This document shows positions 9,649 through 20,828 of a stretch of 64,000 nt of DNA, piece by piece. Position 1 is the stretch's first letter. The number at the start of each line of letters is the position of its first letter. This DNA is from Serinicoccus kebangsaanensis (GTDB taxonomy: Bacteria; Actinomycetota; Actinomycetes; Actinomycetales; Dermatophilaceae), in NCBI RefSeq assembly GCF_008919445.1, contig NZ_VSLG01000004.1, forward strand, positions 275,938 through 339,937. Direction: 5' to 3'. The notes under the pieces were generated by a model. The model was given only the letters and a program-made list of their open reading frames with translations. It made no database searches and had not been told where the DNA came from. A program made the translations under genes and the position numbers.

Positions 9649-10545
9649 CAACCAGGCCCGTGCCTCGGCATACGCCTGGTCGTCGGCGTGCACCGGCACG
9701 GCCTGAGCACGGCCGTCCGCCCGGGGGTAGGAGCCGAGGAAGCGCACGTCCCGGCAGGTCCGCCGCAGCCCGAGCATCGCCTCCCCCATCCGGTCCTCGG
9801 ACAGGTGACCGTCCGCGTCGATCCAGAAGCAGTACTCCCCCAGACCCTCGCCCGTCGGTCGTGACTCCAGACGTGTCAGGTCGATGCCGCGCACGGCGAA
9901 CTGCTCGAGCAGCTCCAGCAGCGCCCCGGGTCGGTTCTGCCAGATGAGCGCCACCAGCGTGGTGCGGTCTGCGCCGGTCGCCGGCGGCACCGGGGCCCCG
10001 CTGCGCAGGACCACGAAACGTGTCTTGGCATCGGCCCGGTCGGCGATCCGCTCGGCCACCGGCACCAACCCGTAGGCGGCACCGGCCTCCGGGGAGGCGA
10101 TCGCCGCGGCGTAACGGCCCTCCGCGACCGCCTCGGCCGCGCGGGCCGTCGAGGACTCGTGCACCACCTCGACCGTCGGCAGGTGCTGCGCCAGCCACTC
10201 CCGGGTCTGCGCCGCCGCATGAGGGTGGGTGGCGATCTGGCGCACCTGGTCCAGGGTCGTCCCCTCCGGCGCCAGCAGGCTGAACTGCACCTCCACGAGC
10301 AGCTCCTGGACGATCCGCACCAGGGGGTCGTCCAGGAGGGCCTGCAGCGTGGCGGGCACCGAGCCCTCCACGGAGTTCTCGAAGGGCACCACGGCCGCCT
10401 GGACCTCGCCGTCGCGCAGTGCTCCGACGACGGCGGAGACCGTGGCCAGGGGGACCGGCTCGTGCTGCCGCTGCGGATCCCACTGGCGCACGGCCTGCTC
10501 GGTGAAGGTGCCGGCCGGGCCGAGGTAGGCGACGCGGGTGCTCAC
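9637..10545 (-). CDS. pheA: Prephenate dehydratase
   Basis: A 302-residue monofunctional prephenate dehydratase converting prephenate to phenylpyruvate in phenylalanine synthesis. The catalytic domain runs from LGPAGTFTE to the KTRFVVL motif (the TRF of the active site) near residue 178. The C-terminal ACT domain (about 190-270) contains GALLELL and LESRP, the phenylalanine feedback-binding elements. Start GTG at 10545, preceded by TAGGGT (10552-10557) with a 6-base gap, so the mRNA is probably leaderless. No chorismate mutase domain is fused. Confidence 0.95.
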   Translation of the reverse strand: MSTRVAYLGPAGTFTEQAVRQWDPQRQHEPVPLATVSAVVGALRDGEVQAAVVPFENSVEGSVPATLQALLDDPLVRIVQELLVEVQFSLLAPEGTTLDQVRQIATHPHAAAQTREWLAQHLPTVEVVHESSTARAAEAVAEGRYAAAIASPEAGAAYGLVPVAERIADRADAKTRFVVLRSGAPVPPATGADRTTLVALIWQNRPGALLELLEQFAVRGIDLTRLESRPTGEGLGEYCFWIDADGHLSEDRMGEAMLGLRRTCRDVRFLGSYPRADGRAQAVPVHADDQAYAEARAWLDDL

Positions 10546-10573
10546 CCGGGAACCCTAGCCCAGCGCGGTCCGC

Positions 10574-12160
10574 TCAGTAGGCGCCGCTCCCCGAGCTGAG
10601 CACGACGCGGACCGTCCGCCACATGATCATCACGTCGAGGATCGGGTTCCAGTTCTCGACGTAGTACAGGTCGAGCCGGACCGCCTCCTCCCAGGAGAGG
10701 TCGCTGCGCCCGCTGATCTGCCAGAGCCCGGTCATCCCCGGACGCACGAGCAGCCTCCGGCGCGTGTCCGCGGCGTACTCGGCGACCTCGCGGGGCAGCG
10801 GCGGACGCGGGCCCACCAGGCTCATCTCGCCGCGCAGCACGTTGAGCAGCTGCGGGAGCTCGTCCAGCGAGTAGCGCCGGATGAAGGCGCCGACACGGGT
10901 GACCCGGGGGTCCCGCTGCATCTTGAACATCGGCCCGGCGCCCTCGTTGGCGTCCGCGAGCTCGGCCAGCCGCTCCTCGGCGTCGAGCACCATGCTGCGG
11001 AACTTGAACATGGAGAAGCCCTGGCCGTCCTGGCCCACGCGCTCCTGGCGGAACAGCACCGGACCGCGGTCCTCCAGCTTGACCGCCAGCGCGACCGCGA
11101 GCATCACCGGAGCAGCCAGCAGCGTGACCGCGAGAGCCGCGAGCCGGTCCATGACGTTCTTCAGGACGCGCTCCGGCCCGACGAAGCGCGGCGCCTCGAC
11201 GTGGATCAGCGGGAGACCCTGCACCGGCCGGGTGAGGACCCGGGGTCCGGCGACGTCCATGATGCCCGGCGCGACCACCAGGTCGATGTCGGTGGCCTCG
11301 AGGGCCCAGCCGAGCTGCCGGAGACCGGTGGTCCCGAGACCTGCCGAGGAGGACACCGCGACGACATCCACGTGGTGGTCCATCGCCTGGAGCAGGACGT
11401 CCGCCTCCCGCCCGAGGACCGGCACGCCCCTGACCTCTCCCTCGGCGTCGTCGACGCAGGCGCCGAGGACGTTGTAGCCGGCATCGGGGGCGCGGCGCAG
11501 GGCCGAGACCAACCCGGCGACGTGGCTCTTGTCGCCGACCAGGATGACCCGGTCGGAGAGCTTGCCCTTCTTGCGCCGGCTGACCAGCCAGCGACGCGCG
11601 GACCAGCGGCCACCGAGCAGCAGCAGCGTGCCGAGCGGGAAGGCGAGCAGCACGAAGCCGCGGGCGAACTCGATGCGGAACGCGAAGCCGATGATGGCGA
11701 GCGCCGCGAAGACCCACATGGACGCCTGGAAGACCTGCCGGTACTCCTGGACCCCGTGGCCCACGGTGCGTCCGTCGTAGGCGCGCTGGACGTGCAGCGA
11801 GACGATCCACGCCACCCCGAGCGCGACGGCGATGTAGACGTATCCGATGCCCGAGACCTCACGCATCGACTCGTCCAGCCCGAAGCGGGTGACGTAGGCG
11901 GCCAGGACCGCCGCGACCACCATCGCCAGGTCCAGCACCTTCAGCGACCTCAGGTAGGTCCCGAGGTAGCGGCGGGCGCGGTGCGGGGTCCTGCGCCCGC
12001 CGTGCGGATGTCCGTTGACGTCCCGGAGCGCGTCCGGGATGACGAACGGGTAGGGGTCAGCGACATGCGCTTGCGACTGCCCTTCGGGCAGCTCTCGTAC
12101 TGCTGTGCCTGCGATCACGGTCACGGCGATCCCGTCCTGTTCCCTGCAAATTCCCTGCAC
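10574..12160 (-). CDS. Polyprenyl-phosphate hexose-1-phosphate transferase (exopolysaccharide priming)
   Basis: Membrane enzyme that loads the first sugar-1-phosphate onto undecaprenyl phosphate for an extracellular polysaccharide. Layout: cytoplasmic N-terminus, four hydrophobic helices over about residues 75-190, a CoA-binding-like cytoplasmic domain (VILVGDKSHVAGLV), another membrane helix near 350, and the conserved bacterial sugar transferase domain (FKFRSM, SLDELPQLLNVLRGEM, GPRPPLP, RPGMTGLWQISGRS). This is the WbaP/WcaJ type. The start is uncertain: GTG at 12160 gives 528 residues, but the first dozen codons are AT-rich and atypical, and GTG at 12124 is an alternative. The sugar is unknown. 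Confidence 0.88.
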   Translation of the reverse strand: MQGICREQDGIAVTVIAGTAVRELPEGQSQAHVADPYPFVIPDALRDVNGHPHGGRRTPHRARRYLGTYLRSLKVLDLAMVVAAVLAAYVTRFGLDESMREVSGIGYVYIAVALGVAWIVSLHVQRAYDGRTVGHGVQEYRQVFQASMWVFAALAIIGFAFRIEFARGFVLLAFPLGTLLLLGGRWSARRWLVSRRKKGKLSDRVILVGDKSHVAGLVSALRRAPDAGYNVLGACVDDAEGEVRGVPVLGREADVLLQAMDHHVDVVAVSSSAGLGTTGLRQLGWALEATDIDLVVAPGIMDVAGPRVLTRPVQGLPLIHVEAPRFVGPERVLKNVMDRLAALAVTLLAAPVMLAVALAVKLEDRGPVLFRQERVGQDGQGFSMFKFRSMVLDAEERLAELADANEGAGPMFKMQRDPRVTRVGAFIRRYSLDELPQLLNVLRGEMSLVGPRPPLPREVAEYAADTRRRLLVRPGMTGLWQISGRSDLSWEEAVRLDLYYVENWNPILDVMIMWRTVRVVLSSGSGAY

Positions 12161-12200
12161 CTGACAGACGCCTTGCCCCTGCGCGGCGTCCTTACCAAAT

Positions 12201-12222
12201 CTTTACCTACTTCTCAGTAAAG
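12201..12222. promoter_or_regulatory. AT-rich divergent promoter region with CTTTAC/GTAAAG inverted repeat
   Basis: The gap between the sugar transferase and the S26 gene contains an unusually AT-rich patch (about 12190-12225). In it, CTTTAC (12201-12206) and GTAAAG (12217-12222) form a perfect dyad with a 10-base spacer, and a further GGTAAGG-like copy lies beside it on the minus strand. It probably holds the sugar transferase promoter and possibly an operator. No regulator is identified. Confidence 0.35.
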
Positions 12223-12349
12223 CACCATCCAGGCATCCCGTCTACCCCTGCCGACAGATCATGTCCGCATCATGGTCACCGGATGAACCCCCACAGTTCA
12301 CTTCCGGCGCGTCCCTGCACTATCCCTGCGTGGGCCTACCCTACCGCGT

Positions 12350-12754
12350 GTGACACGTCCGCGCGCACATCTGAGCCCGCTGGGGCTGGCCCGCGTCTCC
12401 GGCGCCTCGATGCTCCCGTCGCTGGCTCCCGGCGACCGGGTCGTGGTGCGGCACGGCGCCCCGGCCCGACCCGGGTCGGTCGTGGTCGTCCGGCTCCCGG
12501 ACGACGGCACGGGCCGCGCCCGCCCGTTGGCGGTCAAGCGCCTCGCCGGCATCCGCGAGGACGGCGCGCTCTGGGTGCTCTCCGACGGCCACGGGACCGA
12601 CTCCCGGGTGCTCGGCCACCTGCACCCGTCCGCCCTGGTCGCGGTCGCGCTGCTGCGGCTGCCGCGATGGCGACCGCGTCGCGCGCCGCTCCTGCTCCGG
12701 CGCCGCCCGGTCAGCAGCCCAGGGCACGGGACAGCGGCGGAAGGACCTCGCTGA
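12350..12754 (+). CDS. Small S26/S24-type peptidase
   Basis: A 134-residue protein with the signal peptidase I/LexA serine-lysine peptidase core: SGASMLPSLAPGD with Ser20 as likely nucleophile, and PLAVKRLAG with Lys63 as likely general base. It has no clear N-terminal membrane helix, and the Arg-rich tail is not conserved in the family. Short soluble members like this are often annotated as S26 peptidase or Ni-superoxide dismutase maturation protease; no sod gene is nearby. GTG at 12350 follows TACCCT by 7 bases, consistent with a leaderless mRNA. The 3' end overlaps the convergent phosphatase by 44 bases. Confidence 0.72.
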   Translation: MTRPRAHLSPLGLARVSGASMLPSLAPGDRVVVRHGAPARPGSVVVVRLPDDGTGRARPLAVKRLAGIREDGALWVLSDGHGTDSRVLGHLHPSALVAVALLRLPRWRPRRAPLLLRRRPVSSPGHGTAAEGPR

Positions 12755-13280
12755 CCTGCTGACGGAGCTCGTCGTAGACCGCGTCCGACTGCCGGAAGGG
12801 GTCGACGAGTCCGTCCCCGACGGCTCGGGTCGCGCCCGCCCTGGCCTGGCGCGCCCGCTCCGTCAGCCGCTCGAGCGCGGCACCAGGGTCGTCCCACGAG
12901 GGGAGGTCGTCGTCGGGGATGGCCTGGACCAGATGGGCGAACTCCTGCACCGTGAAGGTCCGGCGCAGGGCGCGGGGATGGAGCTGGACGACAGCAGACC
13001 GGTGCTCCGGTGTGGCCGCGAGCACCAGCGACGCACCCGACACGATCTCCTCGGTCAACCGACGGGCGCGGAAGCCCTCGTGGTCCCCGCCCAGGTCGAC
13101 GAGGAGCCGGGCCGAGCGTTCGTCCATGCCCGACCCCACGAGGGCCCTGGTCCCTGCGGAGCGCACCTCGATCCGCCCCGCGCCGTGGGACCGGTCCACC
13201 CCGCGCTGCAGGAGTCGCTCCAGCAGCGGTGACCGGCAGACGTTGCCGGTGCAGACGGTCAGGACGGTGGGCGTGCTCAT
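12711..13280 (-). CDS. Low-molecular-weight protein tyrosine phosphatase
   Basis: A 189-residue phosphatase with the P-loop CTGNVCRS (nucleophile Cys10, Arg16, CX5R) and a C-terminal DP segment (LVDPF) in the position of the general-acid Asp. Such enzymes dephosphorylate phosphotyrosine; in exopolysaccharide loci they reset BY-kinases. Here it ends an operon with leuB, alr and tsaE, overlapping tsaE by ATGA at 13277-13280, and lies close to a sugar transferase. No BY-kinase is in the window, so an envelope role is inference. Confidence 0.88.
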   Translation of the reverse strand: MSTPTVLTVCTGNVCRSPLLERLLQRGVDRSHGAGRIEVRSAGTRALVGSGMDERSARLLVDLGGDHEGFRARRLTEEIVSGASLVLAATPEHRSAVVQLHPRALRRTFTVQEFAHLVQAIPDDDLPSWDDPGAALERLTERARQARAGATRAVGDGLVDPFRQSDAVYDELRQQVSEVLPPLSRALGC

Positions 13281-13774
13281 CTGTCTCCCTCGGTCACGAG
13301 CGGGTCTGCCGCCCAACGGTCTCCGACCGCGCGCAGGACGGCCACGCGCGACTGCTCGTCCGGGTCCTCGCTGGCGGAGCGCCGCAGCAGCACCTCGAGC
13401 CGGTCCTCGGACAGGCTCTCGGCCAGCCCCTCGCCCCACTCGACCACCGTGACCGCCTCGTCCAGGGAGGTGTCCAGGTCCAGGTCGTCCAGCTCGGCAC
13501 CTCCGGAGAGCCGGTAGGCGTCGACGTGGACCAGCTCCGGTCCCCCGGTCAGCGAGGGGTGCACCCGGGCGATGACGAAGGTCGGCGAGGTGATCGGCCC
13601 CCGGACCCCCAACCCCTCGGCCAGCCCCTGGGCGAACGTCGTCTTGCCGGCCCCCAGGTCTCCCGTCAGCACCACCAGGTCCCCGGCGCGCAGGGTCCGG
13701 CCGACGTCCCGCCCCAGCTCCCGGGTGTCGTCCGCCGTGGGCAGGCTCCGGCCGGACCCGTCTCCGGGGCTCAC
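13277..13774 (-). CDS. tsaE: tRNA threonylcarbamoyladenosine ATPase TsaE
   Basis: A 165-residue P-loop ATPase needed for t6A37 modification of ANN-decoding tRNAs. Walker A TGDLGAGKTTFAQGL lies near residues 38-52. The family motifs SPTFVI, HVDAYRL and EWGEG are present in order. GTG start at 13774 overlaps the alr stop as GTGA, and its own TGA overlaps the phosphatase ATG. A tsaE-alr neighbourhood is common in actinobacteria; tsaB and tsaD are not in the window. Confidence 0.93.
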   Translation of the reverse strand: MSPGDGSGRSLPTADDTRELGRDVGRTLRAGDLVVLTGDLGAGKTTFAQGLAEGLGVRGPITSPTFVIARVHPSLTGGPELVHVDAYRLSGGAELDDLDLDTSLDEAVTVVEWGEGLAESLSEDRLEVLLRRSASEDPDEQSRVAVLRAVGDRWAADPLVTEGDR

Positions 13775-14937
13775 CGGCCGCTCGCCCCCACATACTCCCG
13801 AGGGACACGGTGCCCGATGCGGCTGACGATCTCGTAGCTGATCGTGCCCACCGCATCGGCCCAGTCCTGGGCGGTGGGCTCGCCGTCCGCGCCGGCCCCG
13901 AAGAGCACCACCTCCTCGCCGTCGGAGACCTCCAGGTCGCCGACGTCGACCATGAACTGGTCCATGCACACGCGTCCGGAGATCGCCAGGCGCCGTCCCC
14001 GCACCTGGACCGGGCCCACTCCCGAGGCGTGACGCGGGATGCCGTCGGCATACCCCACCGGGACGTCGATGACCGTGGTCTCGGCGGAGGGGGCGTAGGC
14101 GTGACCGTAGGACACCCCCTGCCCAGCCCGGATGCGCTTGGCCAGCACCGACGTCGCGGTCACCCGCATCGCCGGGCGCAGCCCGAAGTCCTGCGCGGAC
14201 CCGACGTCGGGGACGGGGGTGAGCCCGTAGACGGCCAGGCCCGGCCGCACCATGTCCCACGCCGCCCCCTTCGCCGTCAGCGTCGCCGCGGAGTTGGACA
14301 GGTGGCGGACCTCGGGCCGCAGGCCCGCACCCTCCGCGGTCGCGACCGCGTCCGCGAAGGCCTCCTGCTGGGCCCGGACCGTGGGGTGGGAGGGCGCGTC
14401 GGCGTAGGCGAAGTGGCTGAAGACGCCGCGCACCTGCACCACCCCCTCGGCCTCCAGCGCAGCGGCCTGCTGCACCAGGTCGGCCCAGTCGGTGCGGGCA
14501 CCGGGCCGCAGCGGGAGGGCATATGCACCGTTGCGGCCCAGACCGGTGTCCGCCTTGAGCTGGATGGTCGCCGTGGTGCCGATCGCCCGAGCCGCGGCCG
14601 CCACCGCGTCCAGCGTCCAGGACGCGGAGGCGGCGACCTCCACCTCGGCCTGCACCAACGGTGCGAGGTCGGTGCCCGGGGCCGTGAGCCAGCACAGCAG
14701 GGGGGCACCGATGCCCGCAGAGCGCAGCTCCAGCGCCTCACCCGGTTGCGCCACCCCCAGCGCCGCCGCACCACCGGCGAGCGCCGCCCGCGCGCACGGC
14801 ACCAGTCCGTGGCCGTAGGCGTCGGCCTTCACCACGGCCATGACCTCCGCGGCGCCCGCCCGCTCCCGCAGCACGCCGACGTTGTGCGCGACGGCGTCCA
14901 GGTCGACGGTCGCCCGCGCCGGGTAGAGCTCGCTCAC
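13771..14937 (-). CDS. alr: Alanine racemase
   Basis: A 388-residue PLP enzyme interconverting L- and D-alanine for peptidoglycan. The PLP lysine is in [11 protein letters not shown] (Lys37). The second catalytic base Tyr is in [18 protein letters not shown] is a late family motif. Fold-type III barrel followed by a C-terminal beta domain; length normal. GTG start at 14937 overlaps the leuB stop by GTGA. Co-translation with leuB and tsaE is implied by 4-bp overlaps on both sides. Confidence 0.95.
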   Translation of the reverse strand: MSELYPARATVDLDAVAHNVGVLRERAGAAEVMAVVKADAYGHGLVPCARAALAGGAAALGVAQPGEALELRSAGIGAPLLCWLTAPGTDLAPLVQAEVEVAASASWTLDAVAAAARAIGTTATIQLKADTGLGRNGAYALPLRPGARTDWADLVQQAAALEAEGVVQVRGVFSHFAYADAPSHPTVRAQQEAFADAVATAEGAGLRPEVRHLSNSAATLTAKGAAWDMVRPGLAVYGLTPVPDVGSAQDFGLRPAMRVTATSVLAKRIRAGQGVSYGHAYAPSAETTVIDVPVGYADGIPRHASGVGPVQVRGRRLAISGRVCMDQFMVDVGDLEVSDGEEVVLFGAGADGEPTAQDWADAVGTISYEIVSRIGHRVPREYVGASGR

Positions 14938-16058
14938 GCAGACCTCACCTGCGCCAGCTGCCCCATCAGGCTGCCCGCGACCGGTGCGCCGGTGGAGTCG
15001 GCCACGGTCGCCGCCACCCGTGCCCCGAGCTCCTCGGTGCTCGCACCCATCGACGCCCCCGCGAGCGCAGGGAGCTGGGCGAGGACGGACGCGGTCGCGT
15101 CCTCGACCGCCGCAGCGGCCTCCCCCTCGCCGAGGTGCCCCAGCAGCAGCGCGAGGGACAGGCACGCCCCGGCGGGGTTGGCCCACCCCTTCCCGGCGAT
15201 GTCGGGAGCCGATCCGTGGATCGGCTCGAACATGCTGGTGCCGGTGCCCTCGAGATTGAGGTTGCCGCTGGCGGCGACGCCCAGACCCCCCTGCACGACG
15301 GCACCGAGGTCGGTGACGATGTCGCCGAAGAGGTTGTCCGTGACGACCACGTCGAAGCGCTCCGGGGTCACGGGCAGGTGCATGCACATCGCGTCGACGT
15401 GGACGTAGTCGGTCTCGACGTCCGGGTACCGCTGCCCCACCTCCTCCAGCACGTCGAGCCACAGCGACCCGGCCTCCACCAGCACGTTGGTCTTGTGGCA
15501 CAGCGTCAACCTGCCGCGGCGCACCGACGCGAGCCGGTAGGCGAAGTCCACGGCGCGCTCCACGGCATACCAGGTGTTGATCGACTCCTGCACCGCCGTC
15601 CGGGCGGGCGTCCCGCGGTGCACGGTGCTGCCCTGGCCGACGTAGGCGCCCTCGGTGTTCTCCCGGACCACCACCAGGTCGCACCGCTGCGGGGTGAGGC
15701 CGGCGATGGGGGTGGGGACCCCGGGGTAGAGCCGCACCGGGCGCAGGTTCACCGCCTGGCGCATGGCCGCCCGCAGCGCGAGGATGATGCCGCGTTCCAG
15801 GATGCCGGGCCGCACCTTCGGGCTGCCGATCGCGCCGAAGAGGATCGCGTCGTGCCCCCGCAGCTGCGCGACCGTCTCGTCGGTGAGCAGCTCGCCCGTC
15901 TCCAGGTAGTGCTCCGCGCCCAGCGGCACCTCCGAGCGCTCGGTGGTGAAGCCGAAGCGGTCCTGGGCGGCGTCCAGGACCTGCAGCGCGGCCCGGGTGA
16001 CCTCAGGACCGACACCGTCGCCCGGGAGCACGGCGAGGGAATGCGAGCGGGTGGGCAC
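14934..16058 (-). CDS. leuB: 3-isopropylmalate dehydrogenase
   Basis: A 374-residue NAD-dependent oxidative decarboxylase, third step of leucine synthesis. Motifs: [10 protein letters not shown] at the N-terminus, [22 protein letters not shown] (metal-binding Asp residues) and the adenine-binding loop [17 protein letters not shown] at 16058 is chosen because GGAGG lies 7 bases upstream; an ATG at 16085 in frame would place that Shine-Dalgarno inside the gene. Divergent from leuCD across a 96-base gap with a likely shared operator. Confidence 0.94.
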   Translation of the reverse strand: MPTRSHSLAVLPGDGVGPEVTRAALQVLDAAQDRFGFTTERSEVPLGAEHYLETGELLTDETVAQLRGHDAILFGAIGSPKVRPGILERGIILALRAAMRQAVNLRPVRLYPGVPTPIAGLTPQRCDLVVVRENTEGAYVGQGSTVHRGTPARTAVQESINTWYAVERAVDFAYRLASVRRGRLTLCHKTNVLVEAGSLWLDVLEEVGQRYPDVETDYVHVDAMCMHLPVTPERFDVVVTDNLFGDIVTDLGAVVQGGLGVAASGNLNLEGTGTSMFEPIHGSAPDIAGKGWANPAGACLSLALLLGHLGEGEAAAAVEDATASVLAQLPALAGASMGASTEELGARVAATVADSTGAPVAGSLMGQLAQVRSA

Positions 16059-16101
16059 AGGGCGACCTCCGTGACGCGACGTCAACAGCTGGGCTTACAG
16101 T

Positions 16102-16118
16102 TGAGACGCATTGTCTCT
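16102..16118. promoter_or_regulatory. Candidate leuB/leuCD operator
   Basis: TGAGAC-GCATT-GTCTCT, an inverted repeat in the 96-base leuB/leuC divergent gap, next to AT-containing promoter-like sequence. IclR-type regulators (LtbR in Corynebacterium, NdgR/AreB in Streptomyces) are known to act on leuB/leuCD promoters. That this dyad is such a site is inference. Confidence 0.45.
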
Positions 16119-16154
16119 CACCCGCCGCGCCGGCCAGATGGAAGGGGTCGAACC

Positions 16155-17591
16155 GTGTCCGACACGTCAGGAATGACTCTGGCCGAGAAGCTCTGGGCCC
16201 AGCACGTCGTGCGCTCCGTGGACGGCGAGCCCGACCTGCTCTACATCGACCTGCACCTGGTGCACGAGGTGACCAGCCCGCAGGCCTTCGACGGGCTGCG
16301 GGAGAAGGGCCGCCCGGTGCGCCGCCCGGACCTGACCCTCGCGACCGAGGACCACAACGTCCCCACGACCCTGGGCCCGGTGACCGACCTGACGTCGCGG
16401 ACCCAGCTCGAGGCGTTGAAGGCGAACTGTGACGAGTTCGGCATCGTGCACCACGAGCGGGGGCACCGGGGCCAGGGCATCGTCCACGTCATCGGGCCCG
16501 AGCTCGGGCTCACCCAGCCCGGCATGACGATCGTCTGCGGCGACAGCCACACCTCGACGCACGGCGCCTTCGGGGCGCTCGCCTTCGGCATCGGCACCTC
16601 CGAGGTGGAGCACGTGCTGGCCACCCAGACACTGCCCCTGCGACCGTTCCGCACCATGGCGATCACCGTGGAGGGGACGCTGCCCGACGGGGTCGGCGCC
16701 AAGGACATCATCCTGGCCGTCATCAACCGGATCGGGACCGGCGGAGGCCAGGGCTACGTCCTCGAGTACCGCGGCCCGGCGATCGAGGCGTTGTCCATGG
16801 AGGGCCGGATGACGATCTGCAACATGTCGATCGAGGCGGGGGCACGCGCGGGCATGGTGGCGCCGGACGAGACGACCTTCGCCTACCTGCGTGGACGACC
16901 GCACGCGCCGACGGGTGCCGACTGGGACGCCGCCGTCGACGCCTGGCGCCAGCTGCGCACCGACGACGACGCCGTCTTCGACGCCGAGATCGTCATCGAC
17001 GGCGAGGAGCTCTCTCCCTACGTCACCTGGGGCACCAACCCCGCGCAGTCGGTGCAGCTCGGGCAGTCCGTGCCCGACCCGCAGACCGCCGGGGACGACG
17101 ACGCGCAGGACGCCGCGCGCCGGGCGCTGACCTACATGGGCCTGGAGGCGGGGACGCCGATGCGGGAGATCGGGGTCGACGCCGTCTTCCTCGGGTCGTG
17201 CACCAACGGCCGGATCGAGGACCTGCGGCTCGCGGCCGACATCCTGCGGGGGCGCACGATCGCGCCCGGCGTGCGGATGCTCGTGGTCCCCGGGTCGCAC
17301 GCGGTGCGGCAGCAGGCGGAGACCGAGGGGCTGGACCAGGTGTTCCTCGACGCCGGTGCGGAGTGGCGGCTCGCCGGCTGCTCGATGTGCCTGGGCATGA
17401 ACCCCGACCAGCTCTCCCCGGAGGAGCGCTGCGCCTCCACCAGCAACCGGAACTTCGAGGGCCGCCAGGGCGCCCGCGGCAGGACCCACCTCGTCTCGCC
17501 CGCGGTGGCCGCCGCGACGGCGGTCCGCGGCACGCTGTCCAGCCCCGTCGACCTCACCCCGACCGATGCGCCGCAGGGGGCCCTGGTCTGA
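16155..17591 (+). CDS. leuC: 3-isopropylmalate dehydratase large subunit
   Basis: A 478-residue aconitase-family subunit carrying the 4Fe-4S cluster that isomerises 2- to 3-isopropylmalate. Cluster cysteines are visible in [12 protein letters not shown] and in the CSMC pair of [14 protein letters not shown]. Other motifs include TEDHNVPT and [22 protein letters not shown] at 16155 has a GAAGGGG ribosome site 5-11 bases upstream. Its TGA overlaps the leuD ATG by one base. Confidence 0.96.
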   Translation: MSDTSGMTLAEKLWAQHVVRSVDGEPDLLYIDLHLVHEVTSPQAFDGLREKGRPVRRPDLTLATEDHNVPTTLGPVTDLTSRTQLEALKANCDEFGIVHHERGHRGQGIVHVIGPELGLTQPGMTIVCGDSHTSTHGAFGALAFGIGTSEVEHVLATQTLPLRPFRTMAITVEGTLPDGVGAKDIILAVINRIGTGGGQGYVLEYRGPAIEALSMEGRMTICNMSIEAGARAGMVAPDETTFAYLRGRPHAPTGADWDAAVDAWRQLRTDDDAVFDAEIVIDGEELSPYVTWGTNPAQSVQLGQSVPDPQTAGDDDAQDAARRALTYMGLEAGTPMREIGVDAVFLGSCTNGRIEDLRLAADILRGRTIAPGVRMLVVPGSHAVRQQAETEGLDQVFLDAGAEWRLAGCSMCLGMNPDQLSPEERCASTSNRNFEGRQGARGRTHLVSPAVAAATAVRGTLSSPVDLTPTDAPQGALV

Positions 17592-18190
17592 TGGAACCGT
17601 TCACCACGCATACCGGGATCGGCGTGCCGATGCGCCGCTCCAACGTCGACACCGACCAGATCATCCCGGCGCACTGGCTCAAGCGCGTCTCCCGGACCGG
17701 CTTCGAGGAGGGACTCTTCTCCCGGTGGCGCGAGGACCCCGGGTTCGTGCTCAACACCGAGCCGTATGCCCGTGGCTCGGTGCTGGTCGCCGGTCCCGAC
17801 TTCGGCACCGGGTCCAGCCGGGAGCACGCGGTCTGGGCGCTGCAGCAGTTCGGCTTCCGGGCGGTGCTGTCCAGCAAGTTCGCCGACATCTTCCGCGGCA
17901 ACTCCGGCAAGCAGGGCCTGCTCACGGCCGAGCTCGACCAGGGCGACATCGAGCTGATCTGGAAGCAGCTCGAGGCCGAGCCGGGCACCGAGGTGACGGT
18001 GGACCTGCCCGCGCGCAGCGTCGTCTGCGGCGACGTGACGGCCGGCTTCCGGGTCGACGACTACGTGGCCTGGAGGCTGGAGAACGGCCTGGACGACATC
18101 TCGCTCACGCTGCAGCACGACGAGGACATCGCCGGCTACGAGCAGCAGCGACCGGGGTGGAAACCCACGGTGACCGCCGCCGTCGACTGA
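17591..18190 (+). CDS. leuD: 3-isopropylmalate dehydratase small subunit
   Basis: A 199-residue swivelling-domain subunit that completes the LeuCD active site. The signature [14 protein letters not shown] lies near residue 18, and the substrate-binding loop [13 protein letters not shown] near residue 69. Start ATG at 17591 overlaps the leuC stop (TGATG). Length is normal. Confidence 0.96.
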   Translation: MEPFTTHTGIGVPMRRSNVDTDQIIPAHWLKRVSRTGFEEGLFSRWREDPGFVLNTEPYARGSVLVAGPDFGTGSSREHAVWALQQFGFRAVLSSKFADIFRGNSGKQGLLTAELDQGDIELIWKQLEAEPGTEVTVDLPARSVVCGDVTAGFRVDDYVAWRLENGLDDISLTLQHDEDIAGYEQQRPGWKPTVTAAVD

Positions 18191-18219
18191 GCCGACGGCA
18201 TACCGCAGCACCGTCCCAG

Positions 18220-18250
18220 TTGACGCAGCGTCATGGCGGTGGGCTACAGT
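18220..18250 (+). promoter_or_regulatory. leuA leader promoter
   Basis: TTGACG (18220-18225) and TACAGT (18245-18250) form a -35/-10 pair with a somewhat long 19-base spacer. Transcription would begin at about 18256-18258, at the first ATG of the leader peptide, making it leaderless. There is no Shine-Dalgarno before that ATG. Confidence 0.5.
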
Positions 18251-18255
18251 GCCAG

Positions 18256-18284
18256 ATGATGATGCACCTGCTCCTCCTCGGCTG

Positions 18285-18303
<19 letters not shown>
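18256..18303 (+). CDS. Leucine leader peptide of leuA
   Basis: A 15-codon open frame: three Met, His, four consecutive Leu (CTG CTC CTC CTC), then GCRSETS and TAG. A run of leucine codons just ahead of leuA is the hallmark of a ribosome-mediated attenuator. Leucine leaders before leuA have been predicted in several actinobacteria. The stop is 69 bases before the leuA GTG, and the last codons overlap one arm of the antisequestor hairpin. Confidence 0.75.
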
Positions 18304-20118
<1,815 letters not shown>

Positions 20119-20179
20119 CGCCTCGGCCCAGCTCGGCGCGTCGGTCCAGGTGCCGAGCTGTCAGAGGCGCTGTCTGCAC

Positions 20180-20231
20180 GAATTCGACCTCTGGAATCGT
20201 CGCCATGGCAGCGATTCCCACGGTCGAATTC
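20180..20231. repeat. 52-bp interrupted palindrome with GAATTC arms
   Basis: Arms GAATTCGACC/GGTCGAATTC (10 bp, perfect) and inner arms GGAATCG/CGATTCC (7 bp, perfect) surround GCCATGGC, all sharing the centre 20205.5. It lies between the convergent leuA and VOC genes and is less GC-rich than its surroundings. It could be a bidirectional terminator, but it has no T-run and is longer and more symmetric than other terminators here. Confidence 0.7.
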
Positions 20232-20279
20232 CGGTGACGGGCCGGATCGCCCTGCCGCGGACGCTCAGCCTGGACGCTC

Positions 20280-20738
20280 TCAGCCGCGACCGTCGCCGAG
20301 GACGGTGCGACCGTCCTCGGTGACCGTCCAGAACGGGTTGTGCGCGATCTCCCACACGTGGCCGTCGGGATCGGTGAAGACGCCGGAGTAGCCGCCCCAG
20401 AAGCGCGTGCTGGGCGCCCGCAGCACGACCGCTCCGGCCGCCTCGGCATCCTTCATCTGGTCGTCGACATCGGCCGTGCTGGGCAGGTTGACCCCGAGGA
20501 CCTTGCCGCCCCAGGCGTCCCCGCTCCCCGGGGTGTCGTCGGTGTCCGTGTCGATGTCGATGCCGGAGTCGACGGCCAGTGCCGCCCGCTCCCACAGCGC
20601 CACGACCATCCCCCCGGCCTGGAAGAAGGCGATGTGCTCCGGCGACGGACCAGGGGTCCAGCCCAGGTCCTGGTAGAACGCACGGGCACGCTCGAGGTCG
20701 CTCACACCCAGGGTCACGAGGGACAGCCGCTGATCCAT
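20280..20738 (-). CDS. VOC-family (glyoxalase-like) protein
   Basis: A 152-residue vicinal-oxygen-chelate protein with two beta-alpha-beta-beta-beta modules: LVTLGVSDLERARAFYQDLGW at the start and FTDPDGHVWEIAHNP near residue 120. The first metal ligand of glyoxalase I is not obvious (Thr/Leu in place of His), so it may be an antibiotic-binding or uncharacterised member. ATG at 20738 is preceded by TAGGTT (20746-20751) at 7 bases, a probable leaderless start. Confidence 0.8.
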   Translation of the reverse strand: MDQRLSLVTLGVSDLERARAFYQDLGWTPGPSPEHIAFFQAGGMVVALWERAALAVDSGIDIDTDTDDTPGSGDAWGGKVLGVNLPSTADVDDQMKDAEAAGAVVLRAPSTRFWGGYSGVFTDPDGHVWEIAHNPFWTVTEDGRTVLGDGRG

Positions 20739-20828
20739 GCCGCTCAACCTAGCAAGGCGGCACGTGAGGTCCGCGGGGGCCGCAGTCCCCTGCCGACGGC
20801 GCACACGCCTGTCGGGCACACTGGACCG

